Positions 19,536 to 29,624 of a stretch of DNA of 64,000 nt are shown here, in pieces. The stretch spans positions 62,001-126,000 of the forward strand of contig CANMMM010000004.1 of assembly GCA_947498935.1 (NCBI GenBank). The letters are read 5' to 3'. The stretch's first letter is position 1, and each line of letters starts with the position of its first letter. The translations under genes and the position numbers were made by a program. Under the pieces are notes generated by a model. It searched no databases, had not been told where the DNA came from, and worked only from the letters and a program-made list of their open reading frames with translations. Source of the stretch: an uncultured Aquimarina sp. GTDB lineage: Bacteria > Bacteroidota > Bacteroidia > Flavobacteriales > Flavobacteriaceae.

Positions 19536-20894
19536 ATGGGGTGTAGTAGTTGTTCTTCCGCTAAAGACGGACAACCTAAAGGATGTAAGAATAACGGGAC
19601 ATGTGGAACGGACGGTTGTAATAAACTCACTGTTTTTGATTGGTTATCTAATATGTCATTGCCAAGTGGCATGAAACCATTTAATTGTGTAGAAGTTCGT
19701 TTTAAAAACGGAAGAAAAGCATTCTTTAAAAAGCCAGACAATTTATCGCTAAGTATAGGAGATATTGTGGCTACAGAAGTGTCGCCAGGACACGATGTAG
19801 GTATTGTATCGCTCACTGGAGAACTAGTGAAAATACAAATGAAGCGCAAAAAAGTAGCGGTTGATAGCGAAGATGTAAAAAAGATATACAGAAAAGCCAC
19901 TCAAAAAGATATTGATATTTGGCAAAGAGCTCGTGACCGAGAAAAAGGGATACAAGTGCGTTCTAGAGAAATTGCAATTAAATTGCAATTGCAGATGAAA
20001 ATATCAGATATAGAATTCCAAGGAGATGGATCTAAGTGTACATTTTATTATACAGCAGAAGATCGAGTAGATTTTAGACAGTTGATCAAAGAATTTGCCA
20101 AAGAATTCAGTACACGAATAGAAATGCGTCAAATAGGGTTCCGACAAGAAGCAGCTAGATTAGGAGGCGTAGGATCTTGTGGTCGAGAATTATGTTGCTC
20201 TACTTGGCTTACCGATTTTAGATCTGTAAATACAAGCGCAGCTAGATACCAACAGCTTTCTTTGAATCCACAAAAATTAGCAGGACAGTGCGGAAAACTA
20301 AAATGCTGTCTTAATTATGAGTTGGATGCTTATATAGATGCGCTCAAAGCCTTTCCTAAATCAGAAATAAAACTACATACAGAAAAAGGAACTGCCGTAT
20401 GCCAGAAAATAGATATTTTCAAAGGGCATATGTGGTATGCGTATGAAGGGGAGTGGATGAACTGGCATAAAATTTCTACAGAACATGCTAATGAAATCAT
20501 AGAGGCTAATAAAAGTGATGTAAAAGTACCCAGCATAGAAGAATTTGCATCAGAATTATTACATGATGCGAAGGTAGATTTCGAAAATGTAGTTGGGCAG
20601 GATAGTCTTACGCGATTCGATAAACCAAAACCAAGCAGAAGAAGACGAAAGAAAGGAAAAGGTAAAGCGGGCAATAAACCCCAAGCAAAAGGAACAACTG
20701 TCGAAAAACAAAAAAGGACGGCAGTAAAAAGTAAGGCTACTCAAGACCAAAAGGACAAAACGAATGGTAAGCAAGGTGAAGGTGCTAAAAACACCAAAAA
20801 GCCTGTGAATAAAAACAATTCGAATCGAAAAAATAACCAACGCAATAGAAAAAGAAAACCACAACAGCGAAAGACAAATAATGATAAGAGTTAA
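19536..20894 (+). CDS. PSP1-domain protein, RicT-like, with N-terminal Cys cluster and basic C-terminal tail
   Basis: 'GGVGSCGRELCCSTWLTDF...AGQCGKLKCCLNYELDAY' PSP1/RicT motif. Start taken at ATG 19536 (MGCSSCSS). Confidence 0.88.
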   Translation: MGCSSCSSAKDGQPKGCKNNGTCGTDGCNKLTVFDWLSNMSLPSGMKPFNCVEVRFKNGRKAFFKKPDNLSLSIGDIVATEVSPGHDVGIVSLTGELVKIQMKRKKVAVDSEDVKKIYRKATQKDIDIWQRARDREKGIQVRSREIAIKLQLQMKISDIEFQGDGSKCTFYYTAEDRVDFRQLIKEFAKEFSTRIEMRQIGFRQEAARLGGVGSCGRELCCSTWLTDFRSVNTSAARYQQLSLNPQKLAGQCGKLKCCLNYELDAYIDALKAFPKSEIKLHTEKGTAVCQKIDIFKGHMWYAYEGEWMNWHKISTEHANEIIEANKSDVKVPSIEEFASELLHDAKVDFENVVGQDSLTRFDKPKPSRRRRKKGKGKAGNKPQAKGTTVEKQKRTAVKSKATQDQKDKTNGKQGEGAKNTKKPVNKNNSNRKNNQRNRKRKPQQRKTNNDKS

Positions 20895-21372
20895 AATTTT
20901 AGCATTTTTTTTTCTGTATATTAGCTTTGTATCATGCGATAACAAACAATTATTTGACGAGTACAAAACGGTGGCAGGAGCGTGGGATGCCAATGAGCAA
21001 ATGACGTTTGTATTGCCTGAATTAGATAGCATAGAACCGTATAATTTATTTATTAATATCAGAAATACAAATGCGTATCGATACAGTAATTTGTTTTTGA
21101 TTAGTAGTATGCATTTTCCAAACGGAAAAATCGTGACAGATACCTTAGAGTATGAAATGGCAGCACCCAGTGGAAAATGGTTAGGTACAGGATTTACAGA
21201 TACCAAAGAAAGTAAACTGTGGTACAAAGAAAAGGTACAATTTTTTGAAAAAGGAGCCTATAAAGTCCAATTACAACATGCGATGCGAAAAAATGGAGAA
21301 ACCTCAGGGATTCATAGCTTAGAAGGAATTACAGATGTAGGTTTTAGAATTGAGTACGCACAAAACCCTTAG
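20881..21372 (+). CDS. gldH: Gliding motility lipoprotein GldH
   Basis: Signal/lipobox 'FFLYISFVSCDNKQLFDEYKTV'; position between ricT-like and PBP1A genes; overlaps the upstream CDS by 14 nt. Confidence 0.8.
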   Translation: MIRVKILAFFFLYISFVSCDNKQLFDEYKTVAGAWDANEQMTFVLPELDSIEPYNLFINIRNTNAYRYSNLFLISSMHFPNGKIVTDTLEYEMAAPSGKWLGTGFTDTKESKLWYKEKVQFFEKGAYKVQLQHAMRKNGETSGIHSLEGITDVGFRIEYAQNP

Positions 21373-21374
21373 AA

Positions 21375-23717
21375 ATGGCTAAAGCAACACCTAAACCAAG
21401 AAAGAAAAAAGCAAAAGCTACCCCTCCAAAATTTACTGTATTTACCTATATTAAATGGTTCTGGATTACCTTTTTGGCTGGAATTGCTTGTGTAGCCCTA
21501 TTGTTTTTATTAGCGAGTTGGGAACTGTTTGGTTCAATGCCAGATTTTAAAGATTTAGAAAATCCGCAAAATGATTTAGCGACTCAAATCATCTCATCTG
21601 ATGGAAAACAAATAGGTACTTTTTTTAAAGAAAATAGAACGCCTGTAAATTTTGAAGACTTACCTAAGCATTTGGTAGATGCACTTGTAGCTACAGAAGA
21701 TGCACGCTATTATGAGCATTCGGGGATTGATGCTAGAGGTACACTTAGGGCCTTTGTCTTTTTAGGAAAAAAAGGAGGAGCGAGTACGATCACGCAGCAA
21801 TTAGCAAAGCTATTGTTTCATGGAGAGCGTGCTAAAGGGTGGAGTAAGTATACCCAGAAAATCAAAGAATGGGTGATTGCTACACGTTTAGAACGGCAAT
21901 ATACCAAAGATGAAATCATGGCTATGTATCTAAATAAGCAAGATTTTATTTTTCAGGCTATAGGTATCAGTTCTGCTTCTAGAATTTATTTTAATAAAAA
22001 TGTAAGTGATCTAAAAATTGAAGAAGCTGCGGTATTAGTAGCGATGCTAAAAAACCCAAGGCAATTTAACCCTAATCGAGAAGTCTCTAAAAAGAAATCA
22101 CTAGCGAGGCGTAATGTCGTATTTAGCCAAATGGAAAAATACGGATACATATCAGCTGCAGCAAAAGATAGTCTACAGCAATTACCGCTGAAGTTAGATT
22201 ATTCTCCAGAAGGACACTCAGATGGGATAGCTACTTATTTTAGAGAATATGTAAGAAGTTGGATGCGTAAATGGGTGAAAAAGAATCCTAAGAGACAGAA
22301 TCAAGACGGCGAAGACGAATATTACGATATTTACAGAGATGGATTGCGTATCAATGTTACGATCGATTCTCGTATGCAACAATATGCAGAAGCCGCAGTA
22401 CATGACCATATGTCGAATTTGCAAAAAGAATTTGACAAACAAGAAAAGGATAATAAAACCAGTCCTTTTAGAGATTTAAGTCAGGCAGAGGTAGATGGCA
22501 TTATCCGTAGAGCTATCAGAAGTTCTGCACGAAGAAAGAAAATGCTCCGAATGGGCAAAAGTGAAAAAGAGATCATCGCATCTTTTGATCAAAAAACGGA
22601 GATGAAAATATTTTCCTGGAAAGGGTATATCGATACCATTATGACCCCAAAAGACTCTATTTATTATTACAAGCGATTTCTGCGATCAGGTATGCTGTCT
22701 ATGGAACCACAAACAGGTCATGTAAAAGCATGGGTAGGAGGTGTAGATATTAAGCATTTCCAATACGATCATGTATATCAAGGCGCTAGGCAAGTAGGGT
22801 CTACTTTTAAGCCTTTTGTATATGCTACTGCCATAGATCAGTTAAAATTATCACCATGTGATACATTGCCAATGTCGCAAATTACGATCCCAGCAGGAAC
22901 ACATGGAGTAACTGATGATTGGACACCAAAAAATAGTGATGGGAAGTATACAGGATATTATAGTTTAAAGAAAGCACTTGCACAATCGGTAAATACGATT
23001 TCGGCTCGTTTGATGGATCGAATTGGTCCCAAGCCAATTGTCCGTTTGGCAAAGAAATCGGGAGTCACTTCAGAGATTATAGAGGTAGCTTCTATCGCAT
23101 TGGGTTCTGTAGATCTAAAATTAATAGAGATGGTAGGCGCTTACAGTACCTTTGCTAATGAAGGCGTGTATAATAAGCCTGTAATGATCACTAGTATAGA
23201 GGATAAAAACGGAACAACATTATACCAATTCGAACCTGAAACCTTAGATGTGATTAGTAAAGAGGCTGCGTATGTGACCCTAAATCTAATGGAAGGGGTA
23301 ACCCAATCAGGCTCAGGTGCGCGATTGAGAAGTGGACCGTCTAACCGATATGATTATAAAAATGTAGTGACAGGCTATCCCTATCAATTTACAAATCCTA
23401 TTGCAGGAAAAACAGGAACGACACAAAATCAAAGTGATGGGTGGTTTATGGGTATTGTGCCTAACTTGTGTACAGGAGTATGGGTTGGAGGCGATGATCG
23501 AGCAACTCATTTTAGTACTACACGATTCGGACAAGGAGCAGCGATGGCGTTACCTATTTGGGCGCTGTATATGAAAAGCTGTTATAATGATAAAACACTA
23601 AAAGTTTCTAAAAGCGCGTTTAAAAAACCAGAAGTCCTAACAATTGAGACTGATTGTAGCGAGTATAAAAAAAACAGACCTGTAGAAACAGAAGAGGATG
23701 ATGAGTTAGGTTTCTAG
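21375..23717 (+). CDS. Penicillin-binding protein 1A (transglycosylase/transpeptidase), paralog 1
   Basis: GT51 'ATEDARYYEHSGIDARGTLRAF...GGASTITQQLAKLLF'; transpeptidase 'RQVGSTFKPFVYATAID', 'AGKTGTTQNQSDGWF'. Confidence 0.95.
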   Translation: MAKATPKPRKKKAKATPPKFTVFTYIKWFWITFLAGIACVALLFLLASWELFGSMPDFKDLENPQNDLATQIISSDGKQIGTFFKENRTPVNFEDLPKHLVDALVATEDARYYEHSGIDARGTLRAFVFLGKKGGASTITQQLAKLLFHGERAKGWSKYTQKIKEWVIATRLERQYTKDEIMAMYLNKQDFIFQAIGISSASRIYFNKNVSDLKIEEAAVLVAMLKNPRQFNPNREVSKKKSLARRNVVFSQMEKYGYISAAAKDSLQQLPLKLDYSPEGHSDGIATYFREYVRSWMRKWVKKNPKRQNQDGEDEYYDIYRDGLRINVTIDSRMQQYAEAAVHDHMSNLQKEFDKQEKDNKTSPFRDLSQAEVDGIIRRAIRSSARRKKMLRMGKSEKEIIASFDQKTEMKIFSWKGYIDTIMTPKDSIYYYKRFLRSGMLSMEPQTGHVKAWVGGVDIKHFQYDHVYQGARQVGSTFKPFVYATAIDQLKLSPCDTLPMSQITIPAGTHGVTDDWTPKNSDGKYTGYYSLKKALAQSVNTISARLMDRIGPKPIVRLAKKSGVTSEIIEVASIALGSVDLKLIEMVGAYSTFANEGVYNKPVMITSIEDKNGTTLYQFEPETLDVISKEAAYVTLNLMEGVTQSGSGARLRSGPSNRYDYKNVVTGYPYQFTNPIAGKTGTTQNQSDGWFMGIVPNLCTGVWVGGDDRATHFSTTRFGQGAAMALPIWALYMKSCYNDKTLKVSKSAFKKPEVLTIETDCSEYKKNRPVETEEDDELGF

Positions 23718-23750
23718 TGTTTTAGAAGTGATAAATAATCGTTTTACATA

Positions 23751-26039
23751 GTGGATTTTAGGAAGGCGTATCGTGATCATGCATTGTACATTAGATGCTT
23801 TTGGAGTGTTTTTATAGGAGCTACTATTGGAGTAGTAGTACTATTTTATTACACTAGTATTGGTGGTTTAGGCACGATGCCTACCTTCGATGAATTAGAA
23901 AACCCAAGAACGGATCTTGCGGCGCGAATTATTGCCGCAGATGGGGTGCAATTAGGCACTATTTTTAGGGCTAATCAAAATCGAACGTCTATATCTTATA
24001 AAGAAATCCCTCAGCATGTAATAGATGCATTAGTGGCTACGGAGGATATTCGGTTTTATGAACATTCGGGAGTAGATGTGAGAGGTACATTGAGAGCGGT
24101 ATGCTTTATGGGGACTAAAGGAGGTGCTAGTACCTTGACCCAGCAATTGGCCAAACAATTATTTACAGGAGGCTCTAAGAGTTTTCTAAAGCGAATGCAG
24201 CAAAAACTCAAAGAATGGGTTATCGCTATACGATTAGAAAGGCAGTATACTAAAAATGAGATCATAGCCATGTATCTCAATAAATATGACTTTTTATATC
24301 AAGCTATTGGGATCAATTCCGCATCACGAATCTATTTTGGCAAAAAAACAGAAGCATTATTAGTAGAAGAAGCAGCAGTATTAGTGGGTATGCTAAAAAG
24401 TGCTACTATATACAATCCCAGAAGAAATCCTAAGGGCGCATTACAAAGGCGCAATGTAGTGTTAGCTCAAATGGCCAAGTATGGGTATATTACCCCCCAA
24501 GTAAAAGATAGTTTACAGCAATTACCAATTCAGCTTCATTTTACCAAAGAAGGGTATACTAGCGGTAGTGCTACTTATGTGCGTAAGTATATTAAAACAT
24601 GGGTAGAAGACTGGATTAAGAAACATCCTAAGGGATATGATGCCGTAGGAAAACCAATTTTGTATGATATTTATGGAGATGGACTAAAAATTAATGTAAC
24701 TATAGATGCACGCATGCAGCGATACGCAGAGGGGGCGGTAAAAAAGCATTTGTCTAATTTACAACAGCATTTTAACGGGCAAGAGCAGTACAATCCTACA
24801 GCTCCTTATAGAGGTATCAATGACCAACAAATCAATGCCATTGTAGAAAGCGCAATGCGTTCTTCTGAGCGGTGGCGTGTACTACGCAAAAAGGGAGTGG
24901 CAGAAGATGAAATTCGTGCCTCTTTTGATCAGAAAGTACGTATGCAAGTCTTTTCATGGAATGGAGTAAAGGATACATTGATGACTCCTATAGATTCCAT
25001 ACGATATTACCATCAATTTTTGCATGCAGGCCTACTTTCTATAGCATCAGAGACAGGAGCCATCAAGGCATGGGTAGGAGGTATTGATTATAAGTACTTT
25101 AAATACGATCATGTATCCCAAGCCAAACGACAAGTAGGTTCTACCTTTAAACCGTTTGTATATGCCACTGCGATTGACCAGCTAAAATTATCCCCATGTC
25201 ACCAAGAGCCAAAATCAAAAGTGACGATCCCTGTAGGCAGACATGGCGTATCTGGTAGTGATTGGACGCCTACCAATACAGATAATGATTACAAAGGTAC
25301 GATGACGCTCAAAAAAGCCTTGGCTACTTCTGTAAATACTGTTACAGCTAGATTGATGGATAAGATAGGTCCAACTACTATCATTCGATTAGCAAAAAGG
25401 ATGGGAGTGCGATCTGAAATAGCGCCTGTAGCTTCTATTTGTTTAGGTACAGAAGCACTATCATTGTCCGAAATGGTGGGAGCGTATAGTACTTTTGTGA
25501 ATAAAGGAGTGTATACCGAGCCTATGCTAATCAGTAGTATAGAGGATAAAAATGGAACGCTGTTATATCAGCATATGGTATCTCAAAGAGATGTGTTAAG
25601 CAAGGAGTCTGCCTATACGACACTTAACCTTATGGAAGGGGTAACAAAATTCGGATCAGGAAAGCGATTGCGGACTCATGCCAAAGGAATGCACACGGCA
25701 GTAACGGGCTATCCATACCAATTTACAAATCCGATAGCAGGAAAAACAGGGACCACACAAAATCATAGCGATGGATGGTTTATCGGAATGGTGCCTAATC
25801 TGATTACGGGAGTATGGGTAGGAGCTACGCACCGCGCTACACACTTTCGCGATATTAGTGAAGGGCAGGGCGCCACTATGGCCTTGCCTATATGGGCATT
25901 ATACATGCAGCAGTGTTATCAAGATACTGCATTAGGAATTTCTGATCAGGTTTTTGAATCACCAACCGAGTATACCACGGTTATAGATTGTGAGCAATAC
26001 CAACAGCAGCAAACTACTGATAATGAATTTATTTTTTAG
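23751..26039 (+). CDS. Penicillin-binding protein 1A, paralog 2 (tandem duplicate)
   Basis: Same motifs as the preceding gene ('ATEDIRFYEHSGVDVRGTLRAV', 'GGASTLTQQLAKQLF', 'AGKTGTTQNHSDGWF'); GTG start. Confidence 0.94.
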   Translation: MDFRKAYRDHALYIRCFWSVFIGATIGVVVLFYYTSIGGLGTMPTFDELENPRTDLAARIIAADGVQLGTIFRANQNRTSISYKEIPQHVIDALVATEDIRFYEHSGVDVRGTLRAVCFMGTKGGASTLTQQLAKQLFTGGSKSFLKRMQQKLKEWVIAIRLERQYTKNEIIAMYLNKYDFLYQAIGINSASRIYFGKKTEALLVEEAAVLVGMLKSATIYNPRRNPKGALQRRNVVLAQMAKYGYITPQVKDSLQQLPIQLHFTKEGYTSGSATYVRKYIKTWVEDWIKKHPKGYDAVGKPILYDIYGDGLKINVTIDARMQRYAEGAVKKHLSNLQQHFNGQEQYNPTAPYRGINDQQINAIVESAMRSSERWRVLRKKGVAEDEIRASFDQKVRMQVFSWNGVKDTLMTPIDSIRYYHQFLHAGLLSIASETGAIKAWVGGIDYKYFKYDHVSQAKRQVGSTFKPFVYATAIDQLKLSPCHQEPKSKVTIPVGRHGVSGSDWTPTNTDNDYKGTMTLKKALATSVNTVTARLMDKIGPTTIIRLAKRMGVRSEIAPVASICLGTEALSLSEMVGAYSTFVNKGVYTEPMLISSIEDKNGTLLYQHMVSQRDVLSKESAYTTLNLMEGVTKFGSGKRLRTHAKGMHTAVTGYPYQFTNPIAGKTGTTQNHSDGWFIGMVPNLITGVWVGATHRATHFRDISEGQGATMALPIWALYMQQCYQDTALGISDQVFESPTEYTTVIDCEQYQQQQTTDNEFIF

Positions 26040-26084
26040 GAGTGTGTTTTATGTTTTAGAAGGTTGTTATTCCAAATAATCTTT

Positions 26085-26174
26085 TTGCGTTAGGGATAGG
26101 AACGGCATCCTTTTTTGTTTTTTTTTCAAACAAAAAAGATACAGTGGATAGCCCGACCCCTTAGGGTAACGCCC
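26085..26174 (+). repeat. Family B repeat, copy B2 (variant with A/T-rich internal hairpin)
   Basis: ttgcgttagggataggaacggcatccttttttgtttttttttcaaacaaaaaagatacagtggatagcccgaccccttagggtaacgccc. Confidence 0.85.
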
Positions 26175-26255
26175 AAGGAATTGTAAAACTCTTTATTTTT
26201 TTACAACGTTTTCGTGCTGATTTTTACTATTTTTAGAAGGTAAAAACAGATACTT

Positions 26256-26954
26256 ATGATTCGAAAAAATGTCCAAGGAGTTACCGAAGCTTTAGAAGGG
26301 GTGACAGACGGAATGACTCTGATGTTAGGAGGTTTTGGTCTATGCGGAATCCCTGAGAACGCGATTACGGCTTTGGTAGATAAGAATGTAAAAGGATTGA
26401 CCTGTATTTCTAATAACGCGGGAGTTGATGATTTTGGACTAGGACTGTTATTACAGCGGCATCAGATACAGAAAATGATTTCTTCGTATGTGGGAGAGAA
26501 TGACGAGTTCGAGAGACAAATGCTCAGTGGTGCTCTAGAAGTAGAATTGGTGCCACAGGGGACATTGGCAGAACGATGCAGAGCAGCACAAGCGGGGTTC
26601 CCAGCATTTTATACCCCGGCAGGATATGGTACCGAAGTAGCAGAAGGAAAAGAAGCTAGAGCGTTTAACGGAAAAATGTATGTGCTGGAGCATGCTTTCG
26701 AAGCAGATTTTGCATTTGTAAAAGCGTGGAAAGGTGATGAAGCAGGAAATTTGATTTTTAAAGGTACTGCTAGAAACTTTAACCCATGTATGTGCGGTGC
26801 AGCTAAGATTACAGTAGCGGAAGTAGAAGAGCTACTGCCAGCGGGTAGTTTAGATCCTAATGAAATTCATATCCCAGGGATTTTTGTACAGCGTATTTTT
26901 CAGGGAACAGCCTATGAAAAAAGAATAGAGCAGCGTACTGTGCGTAAAAAATAA
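26256..26954 (+). CDS. scoA: 3-oxoacid CoA-transferase subunit A
   Basis: '[22 protein letters not shown]', '[25 protein letters not shown]'-type motif '[44 protein letters not shown]'. Confidence 0.93.
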   Translation: MIRKNVQGVTEALEGVTDGMTLMLGGFGLCGIPENAITALVDKNVKGLTCISNNAGVDDFGLGLLLQRHQIQKMISSYVGENDEFERQMLSGALEVELVPQGTLAERCRAAQAGFPAFYTPAGYGTEVAEGKEARAFNGKMYVLEHAFEADFAFVKAWKGDEAGNLIFKGTARNFNPCMCGAAKITVAEVEELLPAGSLDPNEIHIPGIFVQRIFQGTAYEKRIEQRTVRKK

Positions 26955-27076
26955 GCTATAAAATCGACAGGTTTTGTAAAGAAGTCTGTCTCATCAAGAC
27001 AAAAACAATGAATTCCTCTTTTAGAAAATAAGTCAAGAGGAGTTCAATATCAAAACATTTAAAACTTACAAAAATT

Positions 27077-27718
27077 ATGGCAATTCTAAGATTAGGAGAT
27101 CAAGCTCCAAATTTCAAAGCACAAACGACAGAAGGAACAATAGATTTTCATGATTGGTTAGGCGATGCATGGGGAGTGTTGTTTTCGCACCCAGCAGATT
27201 ATACCCCTGTATGTACTACTGAATTGGGTACTGTAGCAAAGTATACAGAAGAATTCTCAAAACGAAATGTAAAGGTAGCAGCACTGAGTGTAGACGGTTT
27301 GGAATCACACCACGGTTGGATAAAGGATATTAACGAAACCCAAAAGACTACGGTTAATTTTCCTATTATAGCGGATGAAGATCGCAAGGTTTCGGAACTA
27401 TACGATATGATTCATCCTAATGCCGATAGTAAGCTGACGGTACGTTCGGTATTCGTGGTTGACCCTGATAGGAAAATAAAATTAATTATTACATATCCTG
27501 CTTCTACAGGAAGAAATTTTGACGAATTGATTCGTGTGATTGATTCATTGCAGCTTACAGCCTATCATAAGGTGGCTACGCCTGCTAATTGGAATCAAGG
27601 CGATGACTGTGTAATTGTGCCTGCTGTAAAAGATGAGCAAATCGCTGCTTTATTCCCTAAAGGACATACAGAAGTAAAACCATATTTGAGACTCACGCCA
27701 CAACCGAATTTGAATTAA
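27077..27718 (+). CDS. Peroxiredoxin (1-Cys Prx6-like)
   Basis: 'LGDQAPNFKAQTTEGTIDFHDWLGDAWGVLFSHPADYTPVCTTELG'. Confidence 0.95.
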   Translation: MAILRLGDQAPNFKAQTTEGTIDFHDWLGDAWGVLFSHPADYTPVCTTELGTVAKYTEEFSKRNVKVAALSVDGLESHHGWIKDINETQKTTVNFPIIADEDRKVSELYDMIHPNADSKLTVRSVFVVDPDRKIKLIITYPASTGRNFDELIRVIDSLQLTAYHKVATPANWNQGDDCVIVPAVKDEQIAALFPKGHTEVKPYLRLTPQPNLN

Positions 27719-27730
27719 TAGTGATATGTA

Positions 27731-27820
27731 GGGCGTTTCCCTGCGGGTCAGGCTATCCGTTGCAATTCCTCGCACTCCTAAGGTCGTGCTATGGGATTTC
27801 CACTCCTATCCTTAACGCAA
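27731..27820 (-). repeat. Family B repeat, copy B3
   Basis: gggcgtttccctgcgggtcaggctatccgttgcaattcctcgcactcctaaggtcgtgctatgggatttccactcctatccttaacgcaa. Confidence 0.85.
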
Positions 27821-27911
27821 AAAAATGGATGTAGTATTAGGTAACGAAATAGCTCTAAAAATGTAAAAGTATTTTCTCTCTATAATGGATAGGTATAGAG
27901 AGAATCTTTAT

Positions 27912-28072
27912 GAAGTGGTTTAAACTTTTTTCAATTTGCTATAAAAACGATCTTTTGCACTCAAATTTTGCGGTTTTTGAGTTCCGTAGCGCTGCTATAC
28001 AACTAAAAAATCACTGTATTTGATCACAAAATCTTGGTTTTTCGCTGAAATCAAAAAAGTTTAAACCACTTC
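27912..28072 (-). repeat. Family A long-palindrome repeat, copy A4 (inverted relative to A1-A3)
   Basis: gaagtggtttaaacttttttcaatttgctataaaaacgatc...gttccgtagcgctgctatacaac...tttttcgctgaaatcaaaaaagtttaaaccacttc. Confidence 0.9.
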
Positions 28073-28113
28073 TATAAATAGTTTTAAGAAATAATGTATT
28101 AAAAAGAGGTACA

Positions 28114-28770
28114 ATGCTAGATAAAAATGGAATTGCCAAGCGTATTGCACAGGAACTAAAAGATGGGTACTATGTCAATTTAGGGATTGGTATACCTACG
28201 CTGGTAGCCAATCATGTACCAGAGGGAATTGCAGTAGAGTTTCAGAGTGAAAACGGAGTTTTGGGAATGGGGCCTTTTCCTGTAGAGGGTACAGAAGATG
28301 CGGATATTATCAATGCAGGTAAGCAGACTATTACGACCATGCCGGGAGCTTCTTTTTTTGATTCAGCCACTAGTTTTAGTATGATACGAGGGCAACACAT
28401 CGATCTTACCATTCTTGGGGCGATGCAGGTATCTGAAAGTGGCGATATTGCTAATTGGAAAATTCCAGGAAAAATGGTAAAAGGGATGGGAGGTGCTATG
28501 GATTTAGTGGCAAGCGCTCAACAGATTATCGTAGCTATGATGCATACAAATAAGGCAGGTATTTCTAAACTAATGCAAAAATGTTCGTTACCTTTGACAG
28601 GTGTGCATTGTGTAAAAAAGATAGTGACTAACCTAGCTGTGATAGATATCGTACCAGAAGGTTTTAGACTTTTAGAACGTGCCCCAGGGGTTTCTGTTCG
28701 GGAAATACAAAATGCTACAGATGGGCACTTAATTGTGGGAAAAAATACACCCGAAATGCTATTAAGTTAG
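28114..28770 (+). CDS. scoB: 3-oxoacid CoA-transferase subunit B
   Basis: 'DGYYVNLGIGIPTLVANHVPEGIAVEFQSENGVLGMGPFP', 'GAMQVSESGDIANWKIPGKMVKGMGGAMDLV'. Confidence 0.95.
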   Translation: MLDKNGIAKRIAQELKDGYYVNLGIGIPTLVANHVPEGIAVEFQSENGVLGMGPFPVEGTEDADIINAGKQTITTMPGASFFDSATSFSMIRGQHIDLTILGAMQVSESGDIANWKIPGKMVKGMGGAMDLVASAQQIIVAMMHTNKAGISKLMQKCSLPLTGVHCVKKIVTNLAVIDIVPEGFRLLERAPGVSVREIQNATDGHLIVGKNTPEMLLS

Positions 28771-29116
28771 CAAAAACGAATTCTTCTACAAATACGACAC
28801 TTTTAATTCTTCATCCGACGAATACTAATCAAAATAAAACAACGTTGTATATAAAAGCAAGCAATATTTGATAAAAAAGAAAGAAAAGGATTACAATAGG
28901 TGTTTCAAACTAGTACTATTAAACCTTTACTTTAACCCTAAAAAGGGACATTATCGATGCAATTGTTAAAATTTAGTGTATTTCGTCTATTTATTTTGTA
29001 TTTAAACGTGTTTTCGATTTTTTTTTATGATATTAGCTACGCTTTAAAACATCAAAAAGCCTTGGTGTAAAAGTGTTAATTTTAGAATTATTAATCCCTT
29101 ATACAGCCCTCTCATT

Positions 29117-29215
29117 ATGAAAAAGCGTATCAACCGCATCCAAAAATCAGTGAAACCTACTATCGAATTGATATCTAACTGTATGTATTTGGCCAAGAAA
29201 ATATTTCTGTTCTAA
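29117..29215 (+). CDS. Possible small ORF (32 aa, basic)
   Basis: ATG-initiated MKKRINRIQKSVKPTIELISNCMYLAKKIFLF in an otherwise gene-poor 850-bp interval. No other support. Confidence 0.2.
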   Translation: MKKRINRIQKSVKPTIELISNCMYLAKKIFLF

Positions 29216-29624
29216 TACAGTATTAAACGAAATACTATAACAATGCGTACGTACAATTATCCAGTATGCGATTGTTTGGCTATTTTATTTTCCATTTGTT
29301 TGTAGTTGCTTCGTTGATAAGTACTACAATTTAATATCGATGCTTTTTTATTAAGTAAAGAGAGCCGATACTCCTGCACTTGTGAGCATTTTCCGTTGTC
29401 ATGTAAAGATTGCTTAACAAATATATATTCTTTATAATTCTGCTTTACTGACATTATGTGTATGTTTGACTGCTATGCTGACATATGTATATCTTTCCTT
29501 TTTTTCTGCTACTTTATTGATGCTTTGGCATTATCATTGTCTATGCTTATAACCAGAAATAAAACCCTATTTTTGTCTGCAATTTCCTTTTGTAAAAGGA
29601 GGGGTGAAATCGTATATATAAGCA

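Noticed and set aside
29257-29454. 65-aa minus-strand ORF upstream of the ABC exporter
   Set aside because: No clear coding signal or recognised family. Mentioned only as part of the gene-poor interval.
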